Assembly (NCBI GenBank): GCA_025757845.1
Contig: CP107211.1
Location: 558,001-622,000, forward strand
Direction of reading: 5' to 3'
DNA length: 64,000 bases
From: Oscillospiraceae bacterium
GTDB taxonomy: Bacteria; Bacillota; Clostridia; Oscillospirales; Ruminococcaceae
Made by a program: the position numbers and the translations under genes. Position 1 is the stretch's first letter; every line of letters begins with the position of its first letter. This document shows, one piece after another, positions 26,457 through 33,895 of the stretch. The notes under the pieces are model-generated. The model had not been told where the DNA came from, did no database searches, and worked only from the letters and a program-made list of their open reading frames with translations.

Positions 26457-27091
26457 ATGGAGCCAATGAAAGCAACCAGCGTCAACAGCCGTGCGGAGGA
26501 GCTGTTTGTGCAGCTCTTCTGTGAGGCTTTTGGACCTGAGAAAACCGAAAATTTGAAGGTTCAATACCCCTGCGTAGACATCTATGGTCGGCACCGCTAT
26601 ATCGATTTTGCGCTGGAATCGCCTGAATCCAAAATTGCAATCGAGATTGACGGTGAGACCTACCACAACCCTAGCAAGGTGTCCGAAAATAAATACGCTG
26701 ATGACCTCCTGAAGCAGAACAGCTTGATCTATGACAACTGGAAAGTATACCGTTGGACTATAGCCAGTTGGAAAAGCAACCGGAAAAGGTCAAGGATGAG
26801 CTGATTACTTTCTTGGGCACCAGCCCCATGTTCAAGGCGTTTGAAGCGGACCCGCCGGTTCAGATGGGGCAGACCATCGAGCTTCGGAATTACCAGCAGG
26901 AGGCTACCGAGAACCTACAGAAAATGCGAGAGGACGGCAAGACCATTGCGCTGCTGTACCATGCGACCGGCGTTGGAAAAACCATCACAGCAGCAACGGA
27001 TGCCAAGGCTGTTGGTAACCAATTTGGGCTTATAAAACAAAAAATTCTGCTTTGGAAGTGTTTGGATTTGTATGACATAGATGTATCTTAA
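26457..27091 (+). pseudogene. Decayed type III/DEAD-type helicase gene
   Basis: The first frame (26457-26804) encodes a DUF559-like N-terminal segment (AIEIDGETYHNP). Near 26755-26765 the reading shifts by one base, and the sequence continues in the next frame (QLEKQPEKVKDELITFLGTSP) through helicase motifs QxxA and motif I (HATGVGKTIT). Homology stops after DAKAVGNQ, where unrelated coding and a stop follow at 27091. Intact relatives are several hundred residues longer. Two lesions, frameshift plus 3' deletion, make function very unlikely. Confidence 0.85.
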
Positions 27092-27176
27092 AGGTGCCGT
27101 TTGTATAGGACCGCTTTATTCTTTGAATTATCACTATACTTTTCCGATTGTATTAAAGAATGCAAGCCGATAATAC

Positions 27177-27205
27177 TTGACGTGTGATATAACGTTTGCT
27201 ACAAT
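27177..27205 (+). promoter_or_regulatory. Sigma-A promoter before the XRE-DUF3990 gene
   Basis: TTGACG, 17 bases, TACAAT, then 39 bases to the ATG with a GGGAGGTG ribosome site. The 27092-27176 stretch upstream is AT-rich and empty. Confidence 0.75.
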
Positions 27206-27244
27206 AAAATTGATGACAAATGTTATACTTGCGGGAGGTGTCCG

Positions 27245-28117
27245 ATGAACACAGTCTTTGAGATTCGTTCAGCTTTACAATGGAGCCAGTCGAAATTGGC
27301 GGATGAAATCGGAGTGTCCTTTGCAACCGTAAACCGCTGGGAAAATGAAAAATCTACGCCGAATCGTCTTGCACAGGAGAAAATGCTTGCGATTTGCGAA
27401 GAAAATCATATCACGTTGGCTGAAATTATACACGATGCTATTATCGGAGATGCTACAGAAATCTCTGCTATGCATCCGGATAAAATGGTTTTATACCATG
27501 GCTCCAAATCAGGCATTCAGGGGAAAATCAAACCAGCCAGCCGTGACCGCTGTGACTTCGGAGCTGGATTTTATATGGGAACGGATCCGCTCCAGCCGCT
27601 TACGCTGATCTGTGACTATGAGCAATCTGTTTTTTATATTTTATCGGTTGATCTTCATAGCTTAAAAACTTTGGATGTTCCGGCTGATATTGAATGGGCT
27701 ATGCTGGTAGCATATCATCGTGGTAGAATGGAAGCCGCACGAGGAACGAAGTTCTTCCAGAAGTATCAGGAGCTGGATAAAGGCTATGACATGGTGGTTG
27801 GCAGCATTGCAAATGATAGAATGTTCTATGTTCTGGATAGCTTTTTTGAAGGAACGATTACCGATACGGCATTGGTGAAAAGTCTGTCTGCGCTGAAACT
27901 TGGACGTCAGTATGTTGCTATTACGCAGAAAGTCTGTGATGCGGTCAAGATCGAGCGTGAAATCCAATTGCTTTGGATGGAACGGCAGGCACTGAAGAAG
28001 GCCAGCGAGCAGAACCGTAGTAATGGCATTGCATTTGCAAACCAAATCTGCAAAGAGTATCGTAGAGAAGGCCGCTTTTTTGATGAAATCCTTGATGGTG
28101 CAAAGCAGAGAAGGTGA
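27245..28117 (+). CDS. XRE helix-turn-helix / DUF3990 protein
   Basis: 290 residues. The first 65 are a Cro/C1-type HTH (ALQWSQSKLADEIGVSFATVNRWENEKSTP). Residues about 80-225 are DUF3990 (LYHGSKSGIQGKI, then CDFGAGFYMG), a domain related to ADP-ribosyltransferases. The tail is helical and basic. The fusion suggests a toxin that also controls its own promoter. The next gene starts 7 bases after the stop and may encode the partner. Toxin activity is inferred from the fold only. Confidence 0.8.
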   Translation: MNTVFEIRSALQWSQSKLADEIGVSFATVNRWENEKSTPNRLAQEKMLAICEENHITLAEIIHDAIIGDATEISAMHPDKMVLYHGSKSGIQGKIKPASRDRCDFGAGFYMGTDPLQPLTLICDYEQSVFYILSVDLHSLKTLDVPADIEWAMLVAYHRGRMEAARGTKFFQKYQELDKGYDMVVGSIANDRMFYVLDSFFEGTITDTALVKSLSALKLGRQYVAITQKVCDAVKIEREIQLLWMERQALKKASEQNRSNGIAFANQICKEYRREGRFFDEILDGAKQRR

Positions 28118-28123
28118 ATCGTT

Positions 28124-28579
28124 ATGGATCTGATTCAATTGAAACTATGCGATATTCAGGGCCGCTTGTTTGAGCTTTCTTTGCAAGCAGGCTATGACAG
28201 CGAGGATTTCATGAAGCGGTTCATGCGCTCTAAGGTTGCCCGTGATCTTGATTCAGAGTACAACCGGATGCAGTGGGCGGGAGAAGAATATCTTCTGGAG
28301 GAATTTGCAGACGAGTGCCCTCAGACGCAAAAGGGCAATGCCCGGTATGATAGAGAAGTAATGTATTGGACAGGCTACCTTTACCGTTATTGGCATATTC
28401 TGACCAACGAACCCAGCAGGGAGATTTATGTGCAGGCTCCGGCGAAGACCATGAACACAAACTATCTGATGTTCCACACCATGGCTCCAGAGCTGGCAAT
28501 TGAAGACTTGAAAGAACTGCACCAACAAAAGAAACAATCTAAAAAACAAAAATCGAGAAAACCAGAACAGCAGATTTAG
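28124..28579 (+). CDS. Helical partner of the DUF3990 protein
   Basis: 151 residues, acidic and helical in the first 130, then a lysine/glutamine-rich tail (KKQSKKQKSRKPEQQ). The text FMKRFMRSKVARDLDSEYNRMQWAGEEYLLEEF is typical of the small conserved genes that accompany XRE-DUF3990 genes in Firmicutes, but I do not recall a family name. A seven-base gap supports a toxin-antitoxin-like operon, with this as the putative antitoxin or immunity factor. Confidence 0.65.
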   Translation: MDLIQLKLCDIQGRLFELSLQAGYDSEDFMKRFMRSKVARDLDSEYNRMQWAGEEYLLEEFADECPQTQKGNARYDREVMYWTGYLYRYWHILTNEPSREIYVQAPAKTMNTNYLMFHTMAPELAIEDLKELHQQKKQSKKQKSRKPEQQI

Positions 28580-28665
28580 TGCCGGGTAAAAACTGCCGTT
28601 TGTAGCAGATCTGTAGCAAATCGAGCCTATTTAACGAATCATCGTTCTAAAAAACAAAAAGTCAT

Positions 28666-28715
28666 CATGCATCACACGCAGGGGGTCTGGGGTTCGAGTC
28701 CCTAATTCTCCACCA
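28666..28715 (+). repeat. tRNA 3' fragment (attachment-site scar)
   Basis: Reads as the 3' half of a tRNA: anticodon loop ATCACAC with U33 and apparent anticodon CAC (Val-like), anticodon stem GCAGG, variable loop GGGTC, T arm TGGGG-TTCGAGT-CCCTA, acceptor ATTCTCC, A73, CCA. The D arm and 5' acceptor strand are absent. Such fragments remain where tyrosine-recombinase elements integrate into tRNA genes. It probably marks the right end of the BREX-bearing island. Confidence 0.7.
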
Positions 28716-28859
28716 TACAGTTCGTACTCGAACCCGATTCTTTACGAGAAAGGGTTCGGGTACGTTTTTTGTTTATCGGAGGTTCTGCGACGAGAGTACG
28801 CAGAGCGGTAAACAAGCAAAGGCAGGGTATCATCGTGGTGATGGTATCCTGCCTTTTGT
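28708..28859 (+). repeat. Direct repeat, copy 1
   Basis: Starts with CTCCACCATACAGTTCGTAC, identical to 31495-31514, and continues with about 130 further bases of clear but imperfect similarity to 31515-31651. Contains two terminator hairpins. The copies flank the lnu/recombinase element. Confidence 0.85.
28724..28770 (+). terminator. Terminator in repeat copy 1
   Basis: GTACTCGAACCC pairs with GGGTTCGGGTAC, then GTTTTTT. A second hairpin (AAAGGCAGG/CCTGCCTTT, 28818-28857) follows and could work on both strands. Confidence 0.8.
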
Positions 28860-28869
28860 TTTGCGGGAT

Positions 28870-29052
28870 CAAGTTCGCTTTGTGCGAACTTGGTCGTCAC
28901 CCTATATGACGCATTGGGGGCAATCGCTGTGTACGTGCGTACCGGGAGCCTGTACACCTCTGACAAGGTGTAACACACTAGACTTTGTGCCAAAGTCTGT
29001 GTGCCAAGGGGCCAAGCCCATTAGAATTCCTGCGGAGCGTGTACGCACGTAC
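28870..29052 (-). other. oriT-like region, MobV (pMV158) type
   Basis: A cluster of inverted repeats without genes. On the minus strand a hairpin AGACTTT-GGCAC-AAAGTCT (28998-28980) runs straight into TAGTGTGTTA (28980-28971). That ten-base string is the nick sequence of pMV158-family origins (cut after TAGTGTG), and its position beside the hairpin is the same as in pMV158. Further stems lie at 28870-28892 and 28952-28973, and GTACGTGCGTAC (28931-28942) is repeated inverted at 29041-29052. No relaxase gene is in the window, so mobilization would need one in trans. Confidence 0.7.
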
Positions 29053-29105
29053 GCAGAAAAATGGCAAAATTTCACTATATCGGGGTGTTCTTTCATGGAG
29101 GAGTG

Positions 29106-29114
29106 TGGTATACT
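29106..29114 (+). promoter_or_regulatory. Extended -10 promoter for lnu
   Basis: TGGTATACT, an extended -10 box with a weak -35, 47 bases before the small ORF at 29161 and 133 bases before the lnu start. Confidence 0.5.
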
Positions 29115-29160
29115 CGGCTTAACCCAGTAAATTGGAATTTTAAAAAGGAGTGTGATGACC

Positions 29161-29265
29161 ATGATTTTTGATTTTGAGCCTTGGCAATTAGATATTGATA
29201 TTGACTTAACTAAACAATTATATAGAAGTTGTAAAGGAGACTTTGTATGGGTAGAAAAGAAATAA
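29161..29265 (+). CDS. 34-residue ORF overlapping the lnu start
   Basis: AAAAAGGAG precedes an ATG opening MIFDFEPWQLDIDIDLTKQL and 14 further residues; the stop lies 19 bases inside lnu in another frame. It could be the remnant N-terminus of a longer gene truncated by insertion of lnu, or a leader peptide that couples translation. The strong ribosome site argues that it is translated. Confidence 0.5.
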   Translation: MIFDFEPWQLDIDIDLTKQLYRSCKGDFVWVEKK

Positions 29266-29738
29266 CAACAAAAGAAGATTTAATGAAAGTAATAGAATTA
29301 TTCGAAAATACTGGAATTACATACTGGTTGGATGGCGGATGGGGTGTAGATATTTTAGCTGGTAAACAAACAAGAATTCATAGAGATATAGATATAAATT
29401 TTGATGCTCAACATACGGAAAAATTGTTAAATGTGCTTTTGAATCTGGGCTATAAAATTGATACAGACTGGAAACCGGTTAGAATAGAGTTATATAGTGA
29501 TGAACTTGGTTACTTAGACATTCACCCGTTCGTTTTAAATGAGGACGGAACTTCAAAACAAGCTGATTTAGAGGGTGGATGGTATGAGTTTGAAAAAGAT
29601 TACTTTGGTAGTGTTTTTTTTGAAGGCAAAACAATTCCTTGTATATCTTTAAAAGGCCAAAAAGTTTTCCATTCAGGTTATGAATTAAGAGATAAAGATA
29701 AGCATGATATTTCAATTCTTGAAAGTTTATCAAAATAA
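29247..29738 (+). CDS. lnu: Lincosamide nucleotidyltransferase
   Basis: 163 residues with an AAAGGAG site. Text matches small Lnu enzymes: TYWLDGGWGVDILAGKQTR, RDIDINFDAQH (the G-G-W and D-x-D nucleotidyltransferase core), ELGYLDIHPF and KGQKVFHSGYELRDKDKHDI. It transfers AMP to lincomycin/clindamycin in the cytoplasm. It is closest in memory to the Lnu(C)/Lnu(P) group; the allele cannot be fixed by eye. The gene is very AT-rich against the GC-rich recombinase next to it, a sign of recent transfer from another genome. Confidence 0.88.
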   Translation: MGRKEITTKEDLMKVIELFENTGITYWLDGGWGVDILAGKQTRIHRDIDINFDAQHTEKLLNVLLNLGYKIDTDWKPVRIELYSDELGYLDIHPFVLNEDGTSKQADLEGGWYEFEKDYFGSVFFEGKTIPCISLKGQKVFHSGYELRDKDKHDISILESLSK

Positions 29739-29970
29739 CATCGCTGTAATTTCTAAGATAAATTGCAGTTTGCCGTACTCATTCCAGCAGGGTTTGGGGC
29801 AGGCACGCCCCAACAAGAGCACTTCAAAAACGCGGGAGCGTTGCAGAAGTGCAGTCCCGGATGGGCAAGAAATTTTCAAGAATTGAAAATTTGTGGCCAC
29901 GGGACGATTCTTGCTCTCCCCTTTTTCGCTGCGTTTCGCAATTTTCACATTTCAATCTGCTCGCAGATTG

Positions 29971-29999
29971 TTGACAAGCTGCGCTTGACCCGATACTAT
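29971..29999 (+). promoter_or_regulatory. Sigma-A promoter of the serine recombinase
   Basis: TTGACA, 17 bases, TACTAT, 36 bases before the ATG at 30036. The 29739-29970 stretch contains no gene I can support; its open frame upstream of the recombinase lacks a start site. Confidence 0.75.
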
Positions 30000-30035
30000 A
30001 AAGGCAAGTCGAATACACGCCAAGGAGGTGCAACC

Positions 30036-31598
30036 ATGACCGCCGTGATCTACGCCCGCTATTCATCCGACAGCCAGCGTGAAGCGTCCATTGAGGGACA
30101 GCTGCGCGACTGCAAGGACTACGCCGAGAAGAACGGCATCACTGTGGTCGGCACCTACATCGACCGTGCCTACTCTGCCAAGACGGATGACCGTCCAGAC
30201 TTCCAGAGGATGATCAAGGACAGCGCGAAGAAAATCTTCGATGTGGTTCTGGTCTGGAAGCTCGACCGCTTTGCCCGGAATCGGTTCGATGCCGTGAACT
30301 ACAAGTACCAGCTGGAGAAGAACGGTGTCCATCTGGTGTCTGCCATGGAACCCATCTCGCAGGGACCTGAAGGCATTATGGTGGAGAGTATGCTTATCGG
30401 CATGGCGGAATACTATTCCGCCGAACTCGCCCTGAAAGTGGCGCGCGGTGAGCGCGAAAACGCCCTCCAGTGCAAGTACAACGGCGGTGTGGTGCCGCTG
30501 GGCTTCACCATTGGCAAGGAGGACAGGCTGTACCATATCGACCCGGAAACGGCTCCCATCGTGCAGGAGATCTTCACCCGGTACGCCAACGGCGAGCCTG
30601 CCGAGAAAATTGCAGCATCCCTGAATGAGCGAGGGTTGCGCACCCGCACCGGGAAGCCGTTCGTGAAGAACAGCTTCTTCCAGATCTTCCGCAACCGCCG
30701 CTACATCGGCGAATACCGCTACAAGGACATTGTGACGCCGGGCGGCATTCCGGCTATTGTTGACCAGGATTTGTTCGACCGGGTGCAGCAGCGTTTCGAG
30801 CAGAACAGGATCGCCCACGGTCGGCCTGCAAAAGAGGATGTGAGCTATCTGCTGACCACTAAGCTGTTCTGTGGCAAGTGCGGCACCCTGATGGGTGGCG
30901 AAAGCGGCACCAGCCACATGGGAAACACCTACTATTACTACAAGTGCGGCAACGCCAAGCGCCACGGCAAGGCGCACTGTGACCTGAAGGCTATCCGCAA
31001 GGAGCCGCTGGAACGGTTCGTGGTGGACACCGCCATTAAGGTGATCTTCAGCGATGAAATCATCGAACGGCTGATAGATTTGGTCATGGAAGCCCAGCAG
31101 CAGGAGAACACCCGGCTGCCTGTTCTGAAAGAGCAGCTCCGGGATACGGAGAAACGGCTCGCAAACCTTCTGGAAGCCATTGAACAGGGCATCCTGACCC
31201 CGACCACCAAGCAGCGGTTGGACGAGCTGGAAGCCCGGAAAGAAGCCCTGAACACCAGTATTCTGGAAGAAGAGCTGAAAAAGCCCGTCCTGACCCGTGA
31301 GTGGATTCGGTTCTGGCTTGAAAAATTCCGCAAGGGTGACGTGGGCAGTACGGAGCACCAGCGGCAGATCATTGATACCTTTGTCAACTCGGTCTACGTC
31401 TTTGATGACCGGGTCGTACTCAATTTCAACTTCACGGATGATGCCAAAACGGTCACCCGTGAGGAAGTGTTGGGTTCGAGTGCTGTGGACAATGCTCCAC
31501 CATACAGTTCGTACCCGAATCCGATTCTCTATGAGAAAGGGCTCGGGTACGTTTTTTGTTTACGGGAAGTCCTACGGCGAGAGTACGCAGAACGGTAA
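30036..31598 (+). CDS. Large serine recombinase (site-specific integrase)
   Basis: 520 residues from ATG with AAGGAGGTG; the open frame to 29763 has no ribosome site. Resolvase N-domain with catalytic serine in YARYSSDSQ (S10 or S11), WKLDRFARNR, then the Recombinase domain (GLRTRTGKPFVKNSFFQIFRNRRYIGEY). A zinc ribbon (CGKCGTLMGG, then YKCGNAKR and C) and a coiled coil follow. The last 35 codons run into the direct repeat, so the coding end forms part of the element's attachment region. It probably integrates and excises the lnu element. Confidence 0.93.
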   Translation: MTAVIYARYSSDSQREASIEGQLRDCKDYAEKNGITVVGTYIDRAYSAKTDDRPDFQRMIKDSAKKIFDVVLVWKLDRFARNRFDAVNYKYQLEKNGVHLVSAMEPISQGPEGIMVESMLIGMAEYYSAELALKVARGERENALQCKYNGGVVPLGFTIGKEDRLYHIDPETAPIVQEIFTRYANGEPAEKIAASLNERGLRTRTGKPFVKNSFFQIFRNRRYIGEYRYKDIVTPGGIPAIVDQDLFDRVQQRFEQNRIAHGRPAKEDVSYLLTTKLFCGKCGTLMGGESGTSHMGNTYYYYKCGNAKRHGKAHCDLKAIRKEPLERFVVDTAIKVIFSDEIIERLIDLVMEAQQQENTRLPVLKEQLRDTEKRLANLLEAIEQGILTPTTKQRLDELEARKEALNTSILEEELKKPVLTREWIRFWLEKFRKGDVGSTEHQRQIIDTFVNSVYVFDDRVVLNFNFTDDAKTVTREEVLGSSAVDNAPPYSSYPNPILYEKGLGYVFCLREVLRREYAER

Positions 31599-31651
31599 AC
31601 AGGAGCAAGTAAAGGCAGGGTATCACTGTGGCGGTGGTATCCTGCCTTTTG
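31495..31651 (+). repeat. Direct repeat, copy 2
   Basis: Shares the exact 20-mer with copy 1 at its start and a diverged remainder, including a terminator in which stem changes are compensated (GTACCCGA/TCGGGTAC at 31510-31550, T-run 31552-31557). It overlaps the recombinase 3' end. Confidence 0.85.
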
Positions 31652-31703
31652 TGCGATACCATCTCCGAAATCTTTTTCTTCACTTTTTCTCCTTCATGCA
31701 GAA

Positions 31704-31752
31704 TCCCCCTGTCCATCCCGGCAGATGCCGGAACGGGCAGGGGGATTCTGGC
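31704..31752. terminator. Long GC-rich hairpin
   Basis: GAATCCCCCTG and CAGGGGGATTC bound a stem of more than 15 bp. The T-run is short on the plus strand; on the minus strand it would end the truncated HAD gene. Confidence 0.6.
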
Positions 31753-31768
31753 TTGTTGAGCGGTTGTG

Positions 31769-31885
31769 TTAAATCAGGCCGAGGTGCACAAAGGCGTTGT
31801 ACAGGCCGTCTTTGTTCACATCGTCGGTCACATCGTCGGCGGCGGCTTTGGCTTCCGGGCCGCCGCTGCCCAGAGCCACGCTGTA
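31769..31885 (-). pseudogene. 3' stub of a Cof-type HAD phosphatase gene
   Basis: The reverse strand encodes YSVALGSGGPEAKAAADDVT, then NKDGLYNAFVHLGLI and a stop. This matches the end of Cof-like HAD phosphatases (glycine-rich motif IV, then ADxVT and DGL). A stop codon precedes the first recognisable residue and the other 200 or so residues are missing. It is a chromosomal gene broken near the element boundary. Confidence 0.7.
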
Positions 31886-32013
31886 CCATAATCATAGAGG
31901 GTTTTGGGCTCCGGAACAAGGGTGGAATCTGCCGAAAAACAACGGCTGAGGTTGGTACAGTTGCACAAAGGCGCGCGGCCCTGCAAAGAAGCTGTAAAAT
32001 TTGCGGGGCGGGG

Positions 32014-32042
32014 TTGACGAACGGCTCCGGCCGTGGTAAAGT
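32014..32042 (+). promoter_or_regulatory. Sigma-A promoter for mgtE
   Basis: TTGACG, 17 bases, TAAAGT, giving a leader of about 220 bases before mgtE. The 31890-32013 stretch upstream has no gene I can support. Confidence 0.65.
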
Positions 32043-32144
32043 AATGGGCGGAAAAGGCCAAAGTGCCTTTTTACGACAGAAAAACGAGGTGGTCGTCATG
32101 GAACCTGCTGGAAGCAGCGGCAGTTTATATCCCCGATCAAAGAA

Positions 32145-32269
32145 CCAGACGGCAGCCTTTTTGCATGCCGGAGAACGGCCCGGCTGTGCGTGAGAACGCA
32201 CGGTGTGTTTGCCTTCCCCGGAAATGAAAGTGTCCGCTGCCGCCTGGTAAAAAAGGAGGCAGCTTTTTT
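32145..32269 (+). promoter_or_regulatory. Attenuator leader of mgtE
   Basis: Terminator: GCTGCCGCCT (32236-32245) pairs with AGGAGGCAGC (32254-32263), followed by TTTTTT and the ATG. The 3' arm also contains the AGGAGG ribosome site. Antiterminator: CCAGACGGCAG (32145-32155) can pair at 10 of 11 positions with CTGCCGCCTGG (32237-32247), which would open the terminator. Other stems lie between (GTGCGT/ACGCAC). The M-box consensus is not visible. Confidence 0.65.
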
Positions 32270-33631
32270 ATGTCTGAAATTTCGATCAATACCCTCAAGA
32301 CCATGCTGGCGAATCTGGATGACGCCAAAAAATACCAGAGCCTGCGGGATGTGATGGAGACCCTGCCGGCTCCCGACCTGGCCGCCGTGTTCGAGGACCT
32401 GCCGGCCGAAAAGCTCCCGGTGCTGTTCCGTCTGTGCCCCAAGGACCTGGCGGCGGATGTGTTCACCGAGCTGACCCCTGCCACCCAGCAGAAGCTGATC
32501 GACGGCCTGACCGATACCGAGCTGAAGGCCGTGGTGGACGAGCTGTGCGTGGACGATGCGACCGACCTTGTGGAAGAGATGCCGGCCAATGTGGTCAAGC
32601 GCATTCTGAGCCAGGCCGACCCCGCCACCCGCCGCATGATCAACGAACTGCTCCAGTACCCGGAGGACTCTGCCGGCGGCGTGATGACCACCGAGCTGAT
32701 GGAGCTGCGCCCGGACATGACGGTGGCGCAGGCCATGGAGGCCATCCGCCAGAACGGCTTTGACAAGGAGACCATCAACAACTGCTATGTGACCGACGGC
32801 AGCCGCAAGCTGGTGGGCGTGGTGTCGCTGCGGGCGCTGGTGCTGGCCAAGGACACCGCAGAACCCATCCGGGACCTGATGGACACCAATGTGGTCAGTG
32901 TGACCACCACCACCGACCAGGAGGATGTTTCCCACCTGTTTGAAAAATACGGCTTTCTGGCCATTCCGGTGGTGGACGCCGAAAACCGGCTGGTGGGCAT
33001 CGTGACCATTGACGATGCCATCAGCATCCTGCAGGACGAGGCCAGCGAGGATATCGCCAAGATGAACGCCATCGGCCCGTCCGACAAGCCCTACTTCAAG
33101 CAGAGCATGTGGGACCTGTACAAGAGCCGTGCGCCCTGGCTGCTATTTTTGATGATCAGCGCCACCTTCTCCAGTCTGGTCATCCGGGGGTATGAGGACG
33201 CACTGGCCGCCGTGACCGTGCTGACGGCCTACATCCCCATGCTGACCGATGCCGGCGGCAACGCGGGCAGTCAGAGCACCTCCACCATTATCCGCGGCAT
33301 GGCGGTGGGCGAGATCCAGCCCCACGACCTGCCCCGTATCCTGTGGAGGGAGAGCCGGGTGGCCCTGCTGTGCGGCGCAACGCTGGCGGTGTGCAACTTT
33401 GCAAAGCTGCTGCTGTTCGACAAGGTGACCGCCCCGGTGGCACTGGTGGTGTGCCTGACCCTGATCTGCACCATCCTGCTGTCGCAGCTCATCGGCGGAC
33501 TGCTGCCCGTGGCGGCAGAAAAGCTGCATGTGGACCCGGCCGTGATGGCATCGCCGCTGATCACCACCATCGTGGATGCCACCACGCTGCTGATCTACTT
33601 CAATGTTGCAAAGATCGTGCTGCATCTGTAA
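32270..33631 (+). CDS. mgtE: Magnesium transporter MgtE
   Basis: 453 residues, the normal MgtE length. N-terminal helical domain (about 1-135) with the family's DLPAEKLPVLFRLCP, two CBS domains (about 136-260, NNCYVTDGSRKLVGVVSL and IPVVDAENRLVGIVTIDDA), a connecting helix, and five membrane helices. The pore signature DAGGNAGSQST lies near residue 327. It imports Mg2+ across the plasma membrane and is gated by Mg2+ bound to the cytoplasmic domains. A leader attenuator suggests added control by transcription. Confidence 0.95.
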   Translation: MSEISINTLKTMLANLDDAKKYQSLRDVMETLPAPDLAAVFEDLPAEKLPVLFRLCPKDLAADVFTELTPATQQKLIDGLTDTELKAVVDELCVDDATDLVEEMPANVVKRILSQADPATRRMINELLQYPEDSAGGVMTTELMELRPDMTVAQAMEAIRQNGFDKETINNCYVTDGSRKLVGVVSLRALVLAKDTAEPIRDLMDTNVVSVTTTTDQEDVSHLFEKYGFLAIPVVDAENRLVGIVTIDDAISILQDEASEDIAKMNAIGPSDKPYFKQSMWDLYKSRAPWLLFLMISATFSSLVIRGYEDALAAVTVLTAYIPMLTDAGGNAGSQSTSTIIRGMAVGEIQPHDLPRILWRESRVALLCGATLAVCNFAKLLLFDKVTAPVALVVCLTLICTILLSQLIGGLLPVAAEKLHVDPAVMASPLITTIVDATTLLIYFNVAKIVLHL

Positions 33632-33649
33632 GCACGGACAGAACGTTAC

Positions 33650-33691
33650 GACCCCCGGAAGCTGTACACTGCCGGGGGTCATGTTGTTTTT
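33650..33691 (+). terminator. Rho-independent terminator after mgtE
   Basis: GACCCCCGG/CCGGGGGTC stem with a 13-base loop and a T-rich tail (TGTTGTTTTT). Confidence 0.85.
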
Positions 33692-33803
33692 AAAAACAGG
33701 AAAAACGTCCTCTTCGCATGGAGAATTGTTGTACAGCACAACTTATAAAGTCGTACTCTTTCGACAAAAACTTCCCAAAACGCATTATTTTGTTTCTGAG
33801 CTG

Positions 33804-33833
33804 TGGACATTCTGTGACGATTCGTGCTAAAAT
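33804..33833 (+). promoter_or_regulatory. Promoter for the NCS2 permease
   Basis: TGGACA, 18 bases, TAAAAT, with TG one base upstream of the -10. It lies 62 bases before the ATG. No purine-riboswitch core is seen in the leader. Confidence 0.5.
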
Positions 33834-33895
33834 GAAACCTGTTCCTCTTCTGCCGCCGCAACCGGCAGAAGCAACCAAAGAACGGAGGTTTTTTC

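Noticed and set aside
28661-28715. Complete tRNA or tmRNA gene
   Set aside because: Only the anticodon loop to CCA part is present; no D arm or 5' acceptor strand lies upstream within 120 bases.
29763-30035. 91-residue N-terminal extension of the serine recombinase
   Set aside because: No ribosome site; the region contains the TTGACA/TACTAT promoter, and the ATG at 30036 has AAGGAGGTG and gives the normal recombinase N-terminus.
32049-32269. Canonical M-box (ykoK) riboswitch before mgtE
   Set aside because: The conserved M-box core strings cannot be found, although the leader does have switch-like pairing; reported as an unnamed attenuator instead.
33700-33895. Purine riboswitch upstream of the NCS2 permease
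   Set aside because: I looked for the conserved loop and junction strings of the purine aptamer and found none.
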